The notes: generated by a model not told the origin, from the sequence alone. 64,000 nt of DNA from Variovorax beijingensis (GCF_007828835.1 NZ_VIVL01000003.1:496001-560000), one strand, 5' to 3'; positions 53,591 through 62,118 are shown, counted from the first letter of the stretch. Program-made: numbers and translations.

Positions 53591-54664
53591 ATGTCCCGTT
53601 TCCAGAAGATTTCCTTCTTCTCTCTCCGCCGGACCTTGACCGGTGCGGCGGCGGTGGCCGCGCTCGCGGCCGGCGGCGCGGCCGGCGCGCAGACCAAGAC
53701 CCTCTACATCGGCATGAACGGCGGCACCATGGAGAAGGCGTACACGCAGTACGTGTTCCCGGCCTTCGAGAAGCTCTACGGCGCCAAGGTGGTGGTGGTG
53801 CCGGGGACCTCGTCCGACATCCTCGCGAAGGCGCAGGCCAACAAGGACCGCCCGCAGATGCACGTGATGTTCCTGGACGACGGCATCATGGTGCGCGCCA
53901 TCGGCATGGGCCTGTGCCAGAAGCAGCGGCCCAACCCGTCGCTCGCCGAGATCTACCCGGCCGCGCGCTTCAAGGACGACATGGCCAGCGGCGTGAGCCT
54001 GGGCATGACGGGCCTGGCCTACAACGCGAAGATGTTCAAGGAAAAGGGCTGGGCGCCGCCCACCTCGTGGATGGACCTGGCCGATCCCAAGTACAAGGGC
54101 AAGGTGGTGTTCCAGTCGATGTCCTCATCGTCCTTCGGGCTGCACGGCTTCCTGATGTTCAACCGCATCCAGGGCGGCAACGACAAGAACGTGGAGCCCG
54201 GCTTCAAGGCCTGGCCCACCACCATCGGCCCGAACGTGCTCGAGTACATCCCGAGCTCGGCCAAGCTGTCGGAAATGGTGCAGACCGGCGAGGCCGCGAT
54301 CTTCCCGCTCACGCCCACGGCCGTGGCGGCGCTCAAGACCAAGGGCATTCCGGTGGAGTACGCACCGCCGAAGGAAGGCGCGGTGGTGCTGATGGTGGGC
54401 CAGTGCGTGATCGCCAACAACAGCGAGCCCGAGCTGTCGCAGAAGCTCGCCGAGTTCCTGCTGAGCCCGCTGGCCCAGGCCAACGTGCTGCAGTACGGCG
54501 CGCAGATTCCCACCAACCCCAAGGCTCCGGCCGTGGGCGACGGGGTGCAGCAGGTGGCCGACATCAACAAGTGGATGAAGACGGCGGTCACGATCGACTG
54601 GGACAGCATCAACGCGAACCGTCCAGCGTGGAATGCGCGGTGGAACAAGACGATCGAGAAATAG
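53591..54664 (+). CDS. Extracellular solute-binding protein, PotD-like
   Basis: A 357-residue periplasmic receptor with a long Tat-like/Sec signal (SLRRTLTGAAAVAALAAGG, ending GAQT). Features are YIGMNGGTMEKAYTQYVFPA, YGAKVVVVPGTSSDILAKAQ and GQCVIANNSEPELSQKLAEF, typical of polyamine/iron family 1 receptors. It is the last gene of the operon, after the dehydrogenase genes rather than next to the permeases. GAAAGGAAAACACC precedes the ATG. Confidence 0.93.
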   Translation: MSRFQKISFFSLRRTLTGAAAVAALAAGGAAGAQTKTLYIGMNGGTMEKAYTQYVFPAFEKLYGAKVVVVPGTSSDILAKAQANKDRPQMHVMFLDDGIMVRAIGMGLCQKQRPNPSLAEIYPAARFKDDMASGVSLGMTGLAYNAKMFKEKGWAPPTSWMDLADPKYKGKVVFQSMSSSSFGLHGFLMFNRIQGGNDKNVEPGFKAWPTTIGPNVLEYIPSSAKLSEMVQTGEAAIFPLTPTAVAALKTKGIPVEYAPPKEGAVVLMVGQCVIANNSEPELSQKLAEFLLSPLAQANVLQYGAQIPTNPKAPAVGDGVQQVADINKWMKTAVTIDWDSINANRPAWNARWNKTIEK

Positions 54665-54680
54665 GCTCACCCCCAGTCTG

Positions 54681-54759
54681 CGCGCACTTCGTGTCGCTTC
54701 GCCCACCCCCTTCCGGGGGCGACGCCAGCGGCCCGGCAAAGCCGGTTCCGCGGCATCCC
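54681..54759. repeat. Palindromic repeat family A, copy 4
   Basis: GCGCACTTCGTGTCGC, then CCCCCTTCCGGGGG, GACGCCAGCGGC, CCGGCAAAGCCGG and CCGCGGCATC. It sits between convergent genes (solute receptor and GMC oxidoreductase). Outer-stem bases differ from copies 1-3 in a paired manner (ACC/GGT becomes GCC/GGC). Confidence 0.88.
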
Positions 54760-54780
54760 ACGAAAACGCAGGGCACAAAC

Positions 54781-56409
54781 TCAGCGGTTGTCTTCGAGAA
54801 CCCACCCCGCCGCCTTCTCGGCCATCATCAAGGTCGGACTGTTGGTGTTGCCGCTCGTGATGGTCGGCATCGCGCCCGCATCGACCACGCGCAGCCCCTG
54901 CACGCCGCGCACGCGCAGCTTCGAATCGAGCACCGCCATCGGGTCGCCGTCGGCACCCATCTTGGTCGTGCCGACCGGATGGAAGATGGTGGTCGCGATG
55001 TCGCCGGCCAGGCGCGCCAGGTCCTCGTCGCTCTGGTATTGAACGCCGGGCTTCCATTCCTCCGGCTTGTATTTGGCGAGCGCGGGCTGCGATGCGATGC
55101 GGCGCGTCACGCGCAGCGAATCGGCCGCCACCTTCCGGTCTTCATCCGTGCTCAGGTAGTTGGGCGCGATCGCGGGCGCATCCTGGAAGCGCGGGCTCTT
55201 GATGCGCACGCTGCCGCGGCTCGTGGGGTTGAGGTTGCACACGCTCGCGGTAAAGGCCGGAAAGCTGTGCAGCGGCTCGCCGAAGGCATCGAGCGACAGC
55301 GGCTGCACGTGGTATTCGAGGTTGGGCCACTCATGTTCGGGCGAACTGCGCGTGAAGGCGCCGAGCTGCGAAGGCGCCATGCTCATGGGCCCGCTGCGCT
55401 TCATCAGGTATTCGAGGCCGATCTTCGCCTTGCCGTACATCGAGGAGGCCAGCACGTTGAGCGTGGGCGCGCCGTTGATCTTGTAGACCGCGCGGATCTG
55501 CAGGTGGTCCTGCAGGTTGGCGCCGACGCCGGGCGCGTCGACCACCACCTCGATGCCGTGCTGGCGCAGCAGCTCGGCCGGGCCGATGCCCGAGAGCTGC
55601 AGGATCTGCGGCGAGCCGATGCTGCCGGCGCACAGCACCACCTCGCGCGTGGCATGGGCGATGACCATCTCGTGGCCGTCCCACACCTGCACGCCGGTGC
55701 AGCGCCGGCTGCCGTCGGGCTGGGTCTCGACGATCAGCCTGGTGACATGCGCGTTGACCCACATCTCGAAGTTGGGCCGGCCATAGCAGACCGGCCGCAG
55801 GAAGGCCTTGGCGGTGTTCCAGCGCCAGCCGTTCTTCTGGTTGACCTGGAAGTAGCCGACGCCTTCGTTGCTGCCGCGGTTGAAGTCGGTGCTGTGCGGC
55901 ACGCCGGCTTGCACGGCGGCCTCGGCAAAGGCGTCGAGGATGTCCCAGCGCAGGCGCTGCTTCTCCACGCGCCATTCGCCGCCGGCGCCGTGCATCTCGT
56001 CGGCGCCGAGGTAGTAGTCCTCGTGCTTCTTGAAGTCGGGCAGCACGTTCTGCCAGCGCCAGGCGTCGTCGCCGGTGAGCTGCGCCCACTGGTCGTAGTC
56101 GCGCGACTGGCCGCGCATGTAGATCATGCCGTTGATGCTGGAGCAGCCGCCCAGCGTCTTGCCGCGCGGATAGCGCAGCACGCGGCCGTTGAGGCCCGCG
56201 TCGGGCTCGGTGCTGTAGAGCCAGTCGGTGCGCGGATTGCCGATGCAGTAGAGATAGCCCACCGGAATGTGGATCCAGTGGTAGTCGTCCTTGCGGCCCG
56301 CCTCGATCAGCAGCGTGCGCTGCTGCGATTGGCGGGTCAGCCGGTTGCACATCAGGGCGCCGGCCGTGCCGCCGCCGATGACGATGTAGTCGAAAGTGTT
56401 GTCGCTCAT
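54781..56409 (-). CDS. GMC-family FAD oxidoreductase (choline dehydrogenase-like)
   Basis: A 542-residue GMC enzyme. FAD is bound by YIVIGGGTAGALMCNRL near residue 8; PRGKTLGGCSSINGMIYMRG near 80 and AGSIGSPQILQLSGIGPAEL near 255 are the two PROSITE-type signatures; the active-site His is in TIFHPVGTTKMG and the C-terminus has NTNSPTLMMAEKAA. It oxidises an alcohol to an aldehyde. There is no betaine aldehyde dehydrogenase or BetI beside it, so a substrate other than choline is likely. It is divergent from the LysR gene at 56548. Confidence 0.93.
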   Translation of the reverse strand: MSDNTFDYIVIGGGTAGALMCNRLTRQSQQRTLLIEAGRKDDYHWIHIPVGYLYCIGNPRTDWLYSTEPDAGLNGRVLRYPRGKTLGGCSSINGMIYMRGQSRDYDQWAQLTGDDAWRWQNVLPDFKKHEDYYLGADEMHGAGGEWRVEKQRLRWDILDAFAEAAVQAGVPHSTDFNRGSNEGVGYFQVNQKNGWRWNTAKAFLRPVCYGRPNFEMWVNAHVTRLIVETQPDGSRRCTGVQVWDGHEMVIAHATREVVLCAGSIGSPQILQLSGIGPAELLRQHGIEVVVDAPGVGANLQDHLQIRAVYKINGAPTLNVLASSMYGKAKIGLEYLMKRSGPMSMAPSQLGAFTRSSPEHEWPNLEYHVQPLSLDAFGEPLHSFPAFTASVCNLNPTSRGSVRIKSPRFQDAPAIAPNYLSTDEDRKVAADSLRVTRRIASQPALAKYKPEEWKPGVQYQSDEDLARLAGDIATTIFHPVGTTKMGADGDPMAVLDSKLRVRGVQGLRVVDAGAMPTITSGNTNSPTLMMAEKAAGWVLEDNR

Positions 56410-56529
56410 GGCGCTGGCTTGTCTCCGGGGGTCAACGGTATTTCTTGTGCTCATGGGCCCGGCAAAGGGCTTCGGCGGGCAGTTTCTCTCAAGCCATGCG
56501 CAAAAAGCCAATGATTTCGGCGCAGTTGG

Positions 56530-56550
56530 CATATAAATCGTTCTTATATG
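56530..56550. promoter_or_regulatory. LysR-type operator overlapping the regulator's start codon
   Basis: CATATAA (56530-56536) and TTATATG (56544-56550) are perfect 7-bp arms with a 7-base spacer, and T at 56534 and A at 56546 fit T-N11-A. The ATG of the LysR gene is part of the right arm. Binding here would block its own translation start region or transcription while controlling the divergent GMC gene 120 bp away. Confidence 0.55.
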
Positions 56551-57453
56551 ACTGCCGCCGCCTTGGACCTCCAGATTCTGCGTGCCTTCGTCCTGGCGGC
56601 GCGCGAGGGCAATGTGTCGCGCGCGGCCGAGCGGCTGCACCTGACGCAGCCGGCGGTGAGCCTGCAGCTCAAGCGCCTGGCGGAGGAAACCGGGCTGCAG
56701 CTCTTCACGCGCACGCCGCACGGGCTGGCGCTCACGGCCGACGGCGCCGCGCTGCTGCCGCAAGCCGAGCGCGTGCTCGCGGCCGTGGGCGACCTGCAGC
56801 AGGCCGCGCGCAACCTGCAGGGCACGGTGCGCGGGGCGCTGCGCATCGGCACCATCCTCGACCCGGAGTTCACCCGGCTCGGCGTGTTCCTGCGCGAGCT
56901 GGTGGAGTCGGCCCCGCAGATCGAGACCGAACTGCGCCACGGCATGAGCGGCACGGTGCTGGCCCAGGTGCTGCGCGGCGAACTCGACGTGGGGTTTCAC
57001 CTCGATGCGGACGGGGGCGATGCCGCTGCGCCGGCGCCGCTCGCGGCGCGCACGCTCACGCGCTTCACCTACCGCGTGGTCGCGCCCGCGGGCTGGGGCC
57101 CGCAGGTGCTGGGCCGCGACTGGAAGGCGCTGGCCGCGCTGCCCTGGCTGGCCACGCCGCCGGAGTCGGCGCACCACCGGCTGCTGGAGAAAGTGTTCGG
57201 CCCGCTCGGGCTGTCGCCGCGCCGCGTGGCGCTGGTGGACCAGGAAGCCTCGATGCTCGACCTGCTGAAATCGGGCGTGGGCCTGAGCCTCTTGCGCGAC
57301 TCGATCGCCATCCGCGAGAGCCAGTCGCACGGCCTGGTGATGGCCGACCGCGTGCAGCTGGACTGCGCGCTGCGCTTCGTGTCGCTGGCGGCGCGGCGCA
57401 ACGAGCCGGTGATCGCGAGCGCATGGAACGCGCTCGCGCGGGCCTGGAACTGA
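56548..57453 (+). CDS. LysR-type transcriptional regulator
   Basis: A 301-residue LysR protein with HTH GNVSRAAERLHLTQPAVSLQ (about residues 21-40) and LFTRTPHGLALTADGAALLP, then an effector domain (LRIGTILDPEFTRLGVFLRE). No clear Shine-Dalgarno sequence precedes the ATG, which lies inside a palindrome. It is divergent from the GMC oxidoreductase gene, its probable target. Confidence 0.9.
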   Translation: MTAAALDLQILRAFVLAAREGNVSRAAERLHLTQPAVSLQLKRLAEETGLQLFTRTPHGLALTADGAALLPQAERVLAAVGDLQQAARNLQGTVRGALRIGTILDPEFTRLGVFLRELVESAPQIETELRHGMSGTVLAQVLRGELDVGFHLDADGGDAAAPAPLAARTLTRFTYRVVAPAGWGPQVLGRDWKALAALPWLATPPESAHHRLLEKVFGPLGLSPRRVALVDQEASMLDLLKSGVGLSLLRDSIAIRESQSHGLVMADRVQLDCALRFVSLAARRNEPVIASAWNALARAWN

Positions 57454-57600
57454 GCGCAAACGGCCACGAATGACCCGCGAAACGGCGTTCCGCCCTACGC
57501 AAAGCGGCGCCGCGGCGCACCGGAAAAGCCGACTCATCCGGTTACGATGCGCCCTTCCAGACCGCCTCTTTCTTCTTACTTCGCCCCCTACCGCCGCATC

Positions 57601-58767
57601 ATGTCCCTAGCAACCCCGCCTGCCGACGCACCCGCCGCCGACAGCGTGTTGCCCCGCATCGACGAGCGCGAGCAGGACGGCCGCAGCTGGACCGTGGCCA
57701 GCGGCCGCTGGACCACGCTGGCCATGTCGTCGCGCAGTGCGTGGCAGGCGCTTTCCAGGGACCTGGCAGGCGCGCCGCCGGCCGAGGACCGCGCCTGGGA
57801 CCTGCGCCCGATCGAGCAGCTCGACCACATCGGCGCGCAGTTGCTGTGGGACCACTGGCGCCACGACTGGCCCGCCACGCTCGAGATGTCGCCGCAGCAC
57901 AAGGCGGTGCTCGACCAGGTCGCGCAGTTCACCGTGGGCACGCCCGAGGAACCGCCGCCCACGCTGGCCGAGCGGCTGCATCATTTCTCGCACACCGGCG
58001 CGCGCGGGCTGGAAGTGGTGCGCGATTTCGTGGGGCTGATCGGCCAGCTCGCGCTCGACGCCTTCACGCTGCTGCGCGCGCCGCACCGCGGGCCGTGGCG
58101 CGATTTCTCGGGGCATCTCTACCAGTTCGGCGCGACGGCGCTGCACATCACGGCGCTGGTGGGCCTGTTGATCGGCGTGGTGCTGGCCTACCTGATCTCG
58201 CAGCAGCTGCGCCAGTACGGGGCCGAGGCCTTCGTGGTCAACATCCTCGGGCTGTCGCTGATCCGCGAGCTCGGACCGGTGCTGGCCGCGGTGCTGATCG
58301 CGGGCCGCTCGGGCTCGGCCATCACGGCGCAGATCGGCGTGATGCGCGTGACCGAGGAACTCGACGCCATGCGCGTGATGGGCATTCCGCACGGCTTCCG
58401 GCTGGTGATGCCGCGCGTGATGGCGCTGGCCATCGCGATGCCGCTGATCAGCCTCTGGACCTCGATCGCGGCGCTCGCGGGCGGCATGCTCGCGGCCGAC
58501 GCCGCGCTCGACATTTCGCCGGCCTACTTTCTCTCGGCGCTGCCGCGCGCGGTGCCGATCTCGAACCTCTGGCTCGCGCTGGCGAAATCGGCGGTGTTCG
58601 GCATCCTGATTGCGCTGATCGGCTGCTACTTCGGCATGAAGGTCAAGCCAAACACCGAGAGCCTGGGGCGCGGCACCACCTCGTCGGTGGTGACCTCGAT
58701 CACCGCGGTGATCCTGGTCGACGCACTGTTCGCGGTGCTGTTCAAGGGCGTGGGGTTCCGGGCATGA
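57601..58767 (+). CDS. MlaE-family ABC permease with N-terminal STAS-like domain (lipid transport)
   Basis: A 388-residue protein from the ATG at 57601 (406 residues if an in-frame ATG at 57547 is used). Residues 1-130 are soluble and resemble a STAS domain (SWTVASGRWTTLAM, QLDHIGAQLLWDHW), fused to the MlaE/YrbE permease: LRQYGAEAFVVNILGLSLIR, ELGPVLAAVLIAGRSGSAIT and EELDAMRVMGIPHGFRLVMP. It is the inner-membrane part of a phospholipid transporter with the ATPase and MCE protein downstream. In canonical mla the STAS protein (MlaB) is separate. Confidence 0.9.
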   Translation: MSLATPPADAPAADSVLPRIDEREQDGRSWTVASGRWTTLAMSSRSAWQALSRDLAGAPPAEDRAWDLRPIEQLDHIGAQLLWDHWRHDWPATLEMSPQHKAVLDQVAQFTVGTPEEPPPTLAERLHHFSHTGARGLEVVRDFVGLIGQLALDAFTLLRAPHRGPWRDFSGHLYQFGATALHITALVGLLIGVVLAYLISQQLRQYGAEAFVVNILGLSLIRELGPVLAAVLIAGRSGSAITAQIGVMRVTEELDAMRVMGIPHGFRLVMPRVMALAIAMPLISLWTSIAALAGGMLAADAALDISPAYFLSALPRAVPISNLWLALAKSAVFGILIALIGCYFGMKVKPNTESLGRGTTSSVVTSITAVILVDALFAVLFKGVGFRA

Positions 58768-58822
58768 GCCGCCGGGCCGTTCCCAAGGCGAATACCGCAG
58801 CGCGTAGCGCGGAGGCATTCGA

Positions 58823-59641
58823 ATGAGCGATTCAAACACCGTCGTCGACATCCGCAAGCTCTGGACGGTGTTCAAGAGCGCCGACGGCGAGGTCGTGGTG
58901 CACCGCGACCTCGAGCTGCGCATCGAGCGCGGCGAGGTGCTGTCGCTGGTGGGTGGCTCGGGCACCGGCAAGACGGTGCTGCTGCGCCAGATCCTCGGGC
59001 TCGAGAAGCCGACCAAGGGCACGGTCGAGGTGCTGGGCCGGGCGCCGGGCGAGCTCAGCGCCAAGGGCGCGGCCAACGTGGGCATGCTGTTCCAGCACGG
59101 CGCGCTGTTCTCGGCCTTCAGCGTGCTCGAGAACATTGCCTTTCCGCTGCGCGAGCTCAAGCTGCTGCCCGACGAGCTGATCCGCAATGCGGCGCTGGTC
59201 AAGCTGCAGATGGTGGGCCTGGAACCGCGGCATGCCAACATGAGCCCGGCCGACCTGTCGGGCGGCATGATCAAGCGCGTGGCGCTGGCGCGCGCGCTCA
59301 TCATGGACCCGCCGCTGCTGCTGCTGGACGAGCCCACGGCCGGCCTCGACCCCGAGGCCTCCGACAGCTTCTGCGACCTGCTGCGCGGCCTGCACCGCGA
59401 GCTGGGCCTGACGGTGGTGATGGTCACGCACGACCTGGACACCCTGTTCGACCTGAGCACCCGCATCGCGGTGCTGGCCGACCACAAGGTCATCGTCAGC
59501 GGCTCGGCGCGCGAGGTGATCGCGTATCCGCATCCGTTCATCCACGAATATTTTCTGGGCGGGCGCGGCCAGCGCGCGCTGGAGGCCCTGCATGACAAAC
59601 CCGCCAAAGCCCCGCCGGCCCCTGCCGGCGCGGCCCGCTGA
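58823..59641 (+). CDS. MlaF-like ABC transporter ATPase
   Basis: A 272-residue ATPase: Walker A GGSGTGKT, Q-loop FQHGALFSAFSVLENI, signature LSGGMIKRVALARALI and Walker B LLLLDEPTAGLDPE. The GMIKR signature is characteristic of Mla-type ATPases. It follows the permease by 55 bp and precedes the MCE gene by 14 bp. Confidence 0.95.
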   Translation: MSDSNTVVDIRKLWTVFKSADGEVVVHRDLELRIERGEVLSLVGGSGTGKTVLLRQILGLEKPTKGTVEVLGRAPGELSAKGAANVGMLFQHGALFSAFSVLENIAFPLRELKLLPDELIRNAALVKLQMVGLEPRHANMSPADLSGGMIKRVALARALIMDPPLLLLDEPTAGLDPEASDSFCDLLRGLHRELGLTVVMVTHDLDTLFDLSTRIAVLADHKVIVSGSAREVIAYPHPFIHEYFLGGRGQRALEALHDKPAKAPPAPAGAAR

Positions 59642-59655
59642 AAGGTAGCCACACC

Positions 59656-60627
59656 ATGGAAAACAAAGCCCATGCCATCGCCGCCGGCGCCTTCGTGCTC
59701 GGCCTCATCGCCGTGCTCGTAGGGCTGGTGGTCTGGTTCACGCGCGACAACACCGTGCGCAACATCTACGAACTCTCCACGCGCGACCCGGTCAGCGGCC
59801 TGCAGCCGCAGGCCATGGTGCGCTACCGCGGCATCGCGGTCGGCAAGGTGACCTCGATCGACTTCGACCCCAAGACGAAGGGCAACGTGCGCGTGCGCAT
59901 CACGGTCGACCAGCGCGTGCCGCTCACCACCTCGAGCTTTGCCACGCTGAGCTACCAGGGCGTGACCGGCCTGGCCTTCATCGCGCTGGACGACAAGGGC
60001 GAATCGAACGTGGCGCTCGCGCCCAACAACGACGATCCGCCGCGCATTCCGCTCAAGCCCTCGATGCTGGCGCAGCTGCAGGACCGCGGCGAAGCCATCG
60101 TCAACCAGGTCGACGAGGCCACCAAGCGCGCCAACCAGCTGCTGGGCGACGAGAACCAGAAGCGCGCGGCCGATGCGCTCGAGAACATCGCGGCGGCCTC
60201 GGCCAGCGCCAACACGCTGCTCAAGCAGCTCGACAACACGGTGAAGACCGGGCTGAACCCGGCGCTCGCAGCGCTGCCGAACACGCTGTCGTCGGTGAAG
60301 ACGGCCGCCGGCGACGTCTCGCGCGTGGCCAACAACTTCAACACCACCGTGGGCCGGCTCAACGCGCCCGACGGCCCGATCGAGCGGCTGAGCGACGGCA
60401 CCAAGGCGCTGGCGCAGTCGGTCGATTCGTTCAACGCCGCCACGCTGCCGCGCGTGAACCGCGTGGCCGACGACACCTCGCGCGCGGTGCGCCGGCTCGG
60501 CCGCGCGGCCGACAGCATCAACGACAACCCGCAGTCGCTGCTGTTCGGCAATGGCGGCACCGCTGCCGGGCCCGGCGAGCCCGGGTTCTCCGCGCCGCCC
60601 GCCACCACGTCCCTCGGACGCCCCTGA
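59656..60627 (+). CDS. MCE-domain protein (MlaD-like periplasmic lipid carrier)
   Basis: A 323-residue protein with one N-terminal membrane anchor (AGAFVLGLIAVLVGLVVWF), one MCE domain (about residues 40-120: LQPQAMVRYRGIAVGKVTSI, VRVRITVDQRVPLTTSSFAT) and a long helical tail rich in Ala/Asn (LEKN-like repeats such as NTLLKQLDNTVKTGLNPALA) that may form a tube. It would move phospholipid between inner and outer membranes. Longer than E. coli MlaD (about 180 residues). Confidence 0.93.
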   Translation: MENKAHAIAAGAFVLGLIAVLVGLVVWFTRDNTVRNIYELSTRDPVSGLQPQAMVRYRGIAVGKVTSIDFDPKTKGNVRVRITVDQRVPLTTSSFATLSYQGVTGLAFIALDDKGESNVALAPNNDDPPRIPLKPSMLAQLQDRGEAIVNQVDEATKRANQLLGDENQKRAADALENIAAASASANTLLKQLDNTVKTGLNPALAALPNTLSSVKTAAGDVSRVANNFNTTVGRLNAPDGPIERLSDGTKALAQSVDSFNAATLPRVNRVADDTSRAVRRLGRAADSINDNPQSLLFGNGGTAAGPGEPGFSAPPATTSLGRP

Positions 60628-60637
60628 AGTGACGACC

Positions 60638-61312
60638 ATGAAGAACACCACCCACTCCCGTCCGCGCCTCGCCGCCTGCGCCGGTGCCGGCCTCGCGCTG
60701 CTGCTGCTCGCCGGCTGCGGCGCGCTGCCCGACAAGCCCGCGCGCGCCACGCTGTACGACTTCGGACCCGGCCTGGCCGCCTCGGCCGCCGCCGCCGCCA
60801 ACCCGCCCGCGGCCGCATTGCCCACGCTGGCGCTGGCCGAGATCGAGAGCAACACGCGGCTCGACGGCACGCAGATCCTCTACCGGCTCGGCTATGCCGA
60901 TGCCAACGAACTGCGCCCCTACGGCCAGTCGCGCTGGAGCCTGCCGCCGGCGCAACTGCTGCGCCAGCGGCTGCGCGACGCGCTCTCCGAGCGGCGTACC
61001 GTGCTCGGTCCGGAAGAAAGCGCGACCATCGCGCGCGCCGAGGGCAAGGTGCCCGACACGCTGCGCATCTCGCTCGACGAGTTCAGCCACTACTTCGATT
61101 CGGCCAGCAGCAGCGTCGGGCTGGTCCGCCTGCGCGCCACGCTGATCCGCGGCACCACCGGCGGCGACCGCGTGCTGGGCCAGCGCACCTTCACCGTGCG
61201 CCGCCCGGCCCCGAGCGCCGATGCGCCCGGCGGCGTCAAGGCGCTGGCCGCGGCCACCGATGCGGCGGTGGCCGAGGTCGTGCAGTGGGTGGACCAGCAG
61301 CCGCGGCAGTAA
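60638..61312 (+). CDS. ABC-type transport auxiliary lipoprotein (PqiC/ABC_trans_aux type)
   Basis: A 224-residue lipoprotein (lipobox LLLLAGC, Cys26) with the auxiliary-domain pattern: TLYDFGPG, LDGTQILYRLGYADANELRP and SRWSLPPAQLLRQRLRDAL, then ISLDEFSHYFDSASSSVGLV. It is probably the outer-membrane partner of the MCE protein. An in-frame GTG nine bases earlier is an alternative start. It completes a four-gene operon. Confidence 0.92.
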   Translation: MKNTTHSRPRLAACAGAGLALLLLAGCGALPDKPARATLYDFGPGLAASAAAAANPPAAALPTLALAEIESNTRLDGTQILYRLGYADANELRPYGQSRWSLPPAQLLRQRLRDALSERRTVLGPEESATIARAEGKVPDTLRISLDEFSHYFDSASSSVGLVRLRATLIRGTTGGDRVLGQRTFTVRRPAPSADAPGGVKALAAATDAAVAEVVQWVDQQPRQ

Positions 61313-61363
61313 GCTCGGCTTCGGCCCCGGCCCGCTTTTTTCATCCACGGAGGAGACCTCACC

Positions 61364-61585
61364 ATGAACGCCACACGCATCATCGGCATCCTGCTCATCG
61401 TCGCAGGCATCGCGGGCCTCGGGCTCGGCGGCTTCAGCTTCACGAAGGAAACGCACCAGGCCAAGCTGGGGCCGCTGGAGTTCTCGGTGAAGGAGAAGCA
61501 GCAGGTCAATTTCCCGGCCTGGGCCAGCGTGGCCGCCATCGTGGTGGGCGGGGCGCTGGTGCTGCTGGGTGGCAAGAAGGGCTGA
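61364..61585 (+). CDS. Small membrane protein, unknown function
   Basis: A 73-residue protein with two membrane segments (IIGILLIVAGIAGLGLGGFS and WASVAAIVVGGALVLLGGKK) joined by a short charged loop (KEKQQV). GGAGGAGACCTCACC precedes the ATG, a strong ribosome-binding site. The family is not recognised with certainty; small DUF3185-like proteins look similar. Confidence 0.8.
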   Translation: MNATRIIGILLIVAGIAGLGLGGFSFTKETHQAKLGPLEFSVKEKQQVNFPAWASVAAIVVGGALVLLGGKKG

Positions 61586-61605
61586 GCGCCCTTCCAGGAA
61601 GCGCC

Positions 61606-62118
61606 ATGGCCGCCGCTGTTGACGGCAATGCCTTCGTGCCCCTCGACGGGGGCTGCACTTGCGGCGCCGTGCGCTACCGCATGATGGCTGCGCCGCTGTT
61701 CGTGCACTGCTGCCATTGCCGCTGGTGCCAACGCGAAACGGGCTCGTCCTTCGCGCTCAACGCCTTGATCGAACCCGCGCACATGCAACTGCTGCAAGGC
61801 ACCGTCGATGTGGTGCTGACGCCTTCGGCCAGCGGACGCGGCCAGAAGTACGTTCGCTGCCCCCATTGCCGTGTCGCACTCTGGAGCCACTACGCCGGTG
61901 CGGGCGATGCGGTGTGCTTCGTCCGCGTGGGCACGCTCGATACGCCCGACCAGCTGCCGCCGGACCTGCACATTTTCACGATGTCGAAGCAGCCCTGGGT
62001 GGTGCTGCCGCCCGGCGCGCCCGCGGTGACCGAATACTACGAGCGCGAGGCATACTGGCCTGCCGCAAGCCTCGCGCGTTGGCGTGCGCTGCGCGAGGCC
62101 AGGGCTTCCGAAAGCTAG
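61606..62118 (+). CDS. GFA-family protein (glutathione-dependent formaldehyde-activating enzyme/CENP-V fold)
   Basis: A 170-residue protein with zinc-binding Cys motifs GGCTCGAVRYR, HCCHCRWCQRETGSSFA and VRCPHCRVALWSHY, the defining set of the GFA family. It also has TMSKQPWVVLPPGAPAVTEY. Function of most members is unproven. Its stop codon overlaps that of the opposite sirtuin gene in a CTAG. Confidence 0.9.
   Translation: MAAAVDGNAFVPLDGGCTCGAVRYRMMAAPLFVHCCHCRWCQRETGSSFALNALIEPAHMQLLQGTVDVVLTPSASGRGQKYVRCPHCRVALWSHYAGAGDAVCFVRVGTLDTPDQLPPDLHIFTMSKQPWVVLPPGAPAVTEYYEREAYWPAASLARWRALREARASES

Noticed and set aside
54781..56409. Choline dehydrogenase betA
   Set aside because: The GMC family fits, but betaine aldehyde dehydrogenase and BetI genes are absent, and the regulator is LysR type.
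58764..58826. About 20-codon frame between permease and ATPase of the Mla-type operon
   Set aside because: Too short, no ribosome-binding site, and likely just spacer; the real ATPase start at 58823 is clear.
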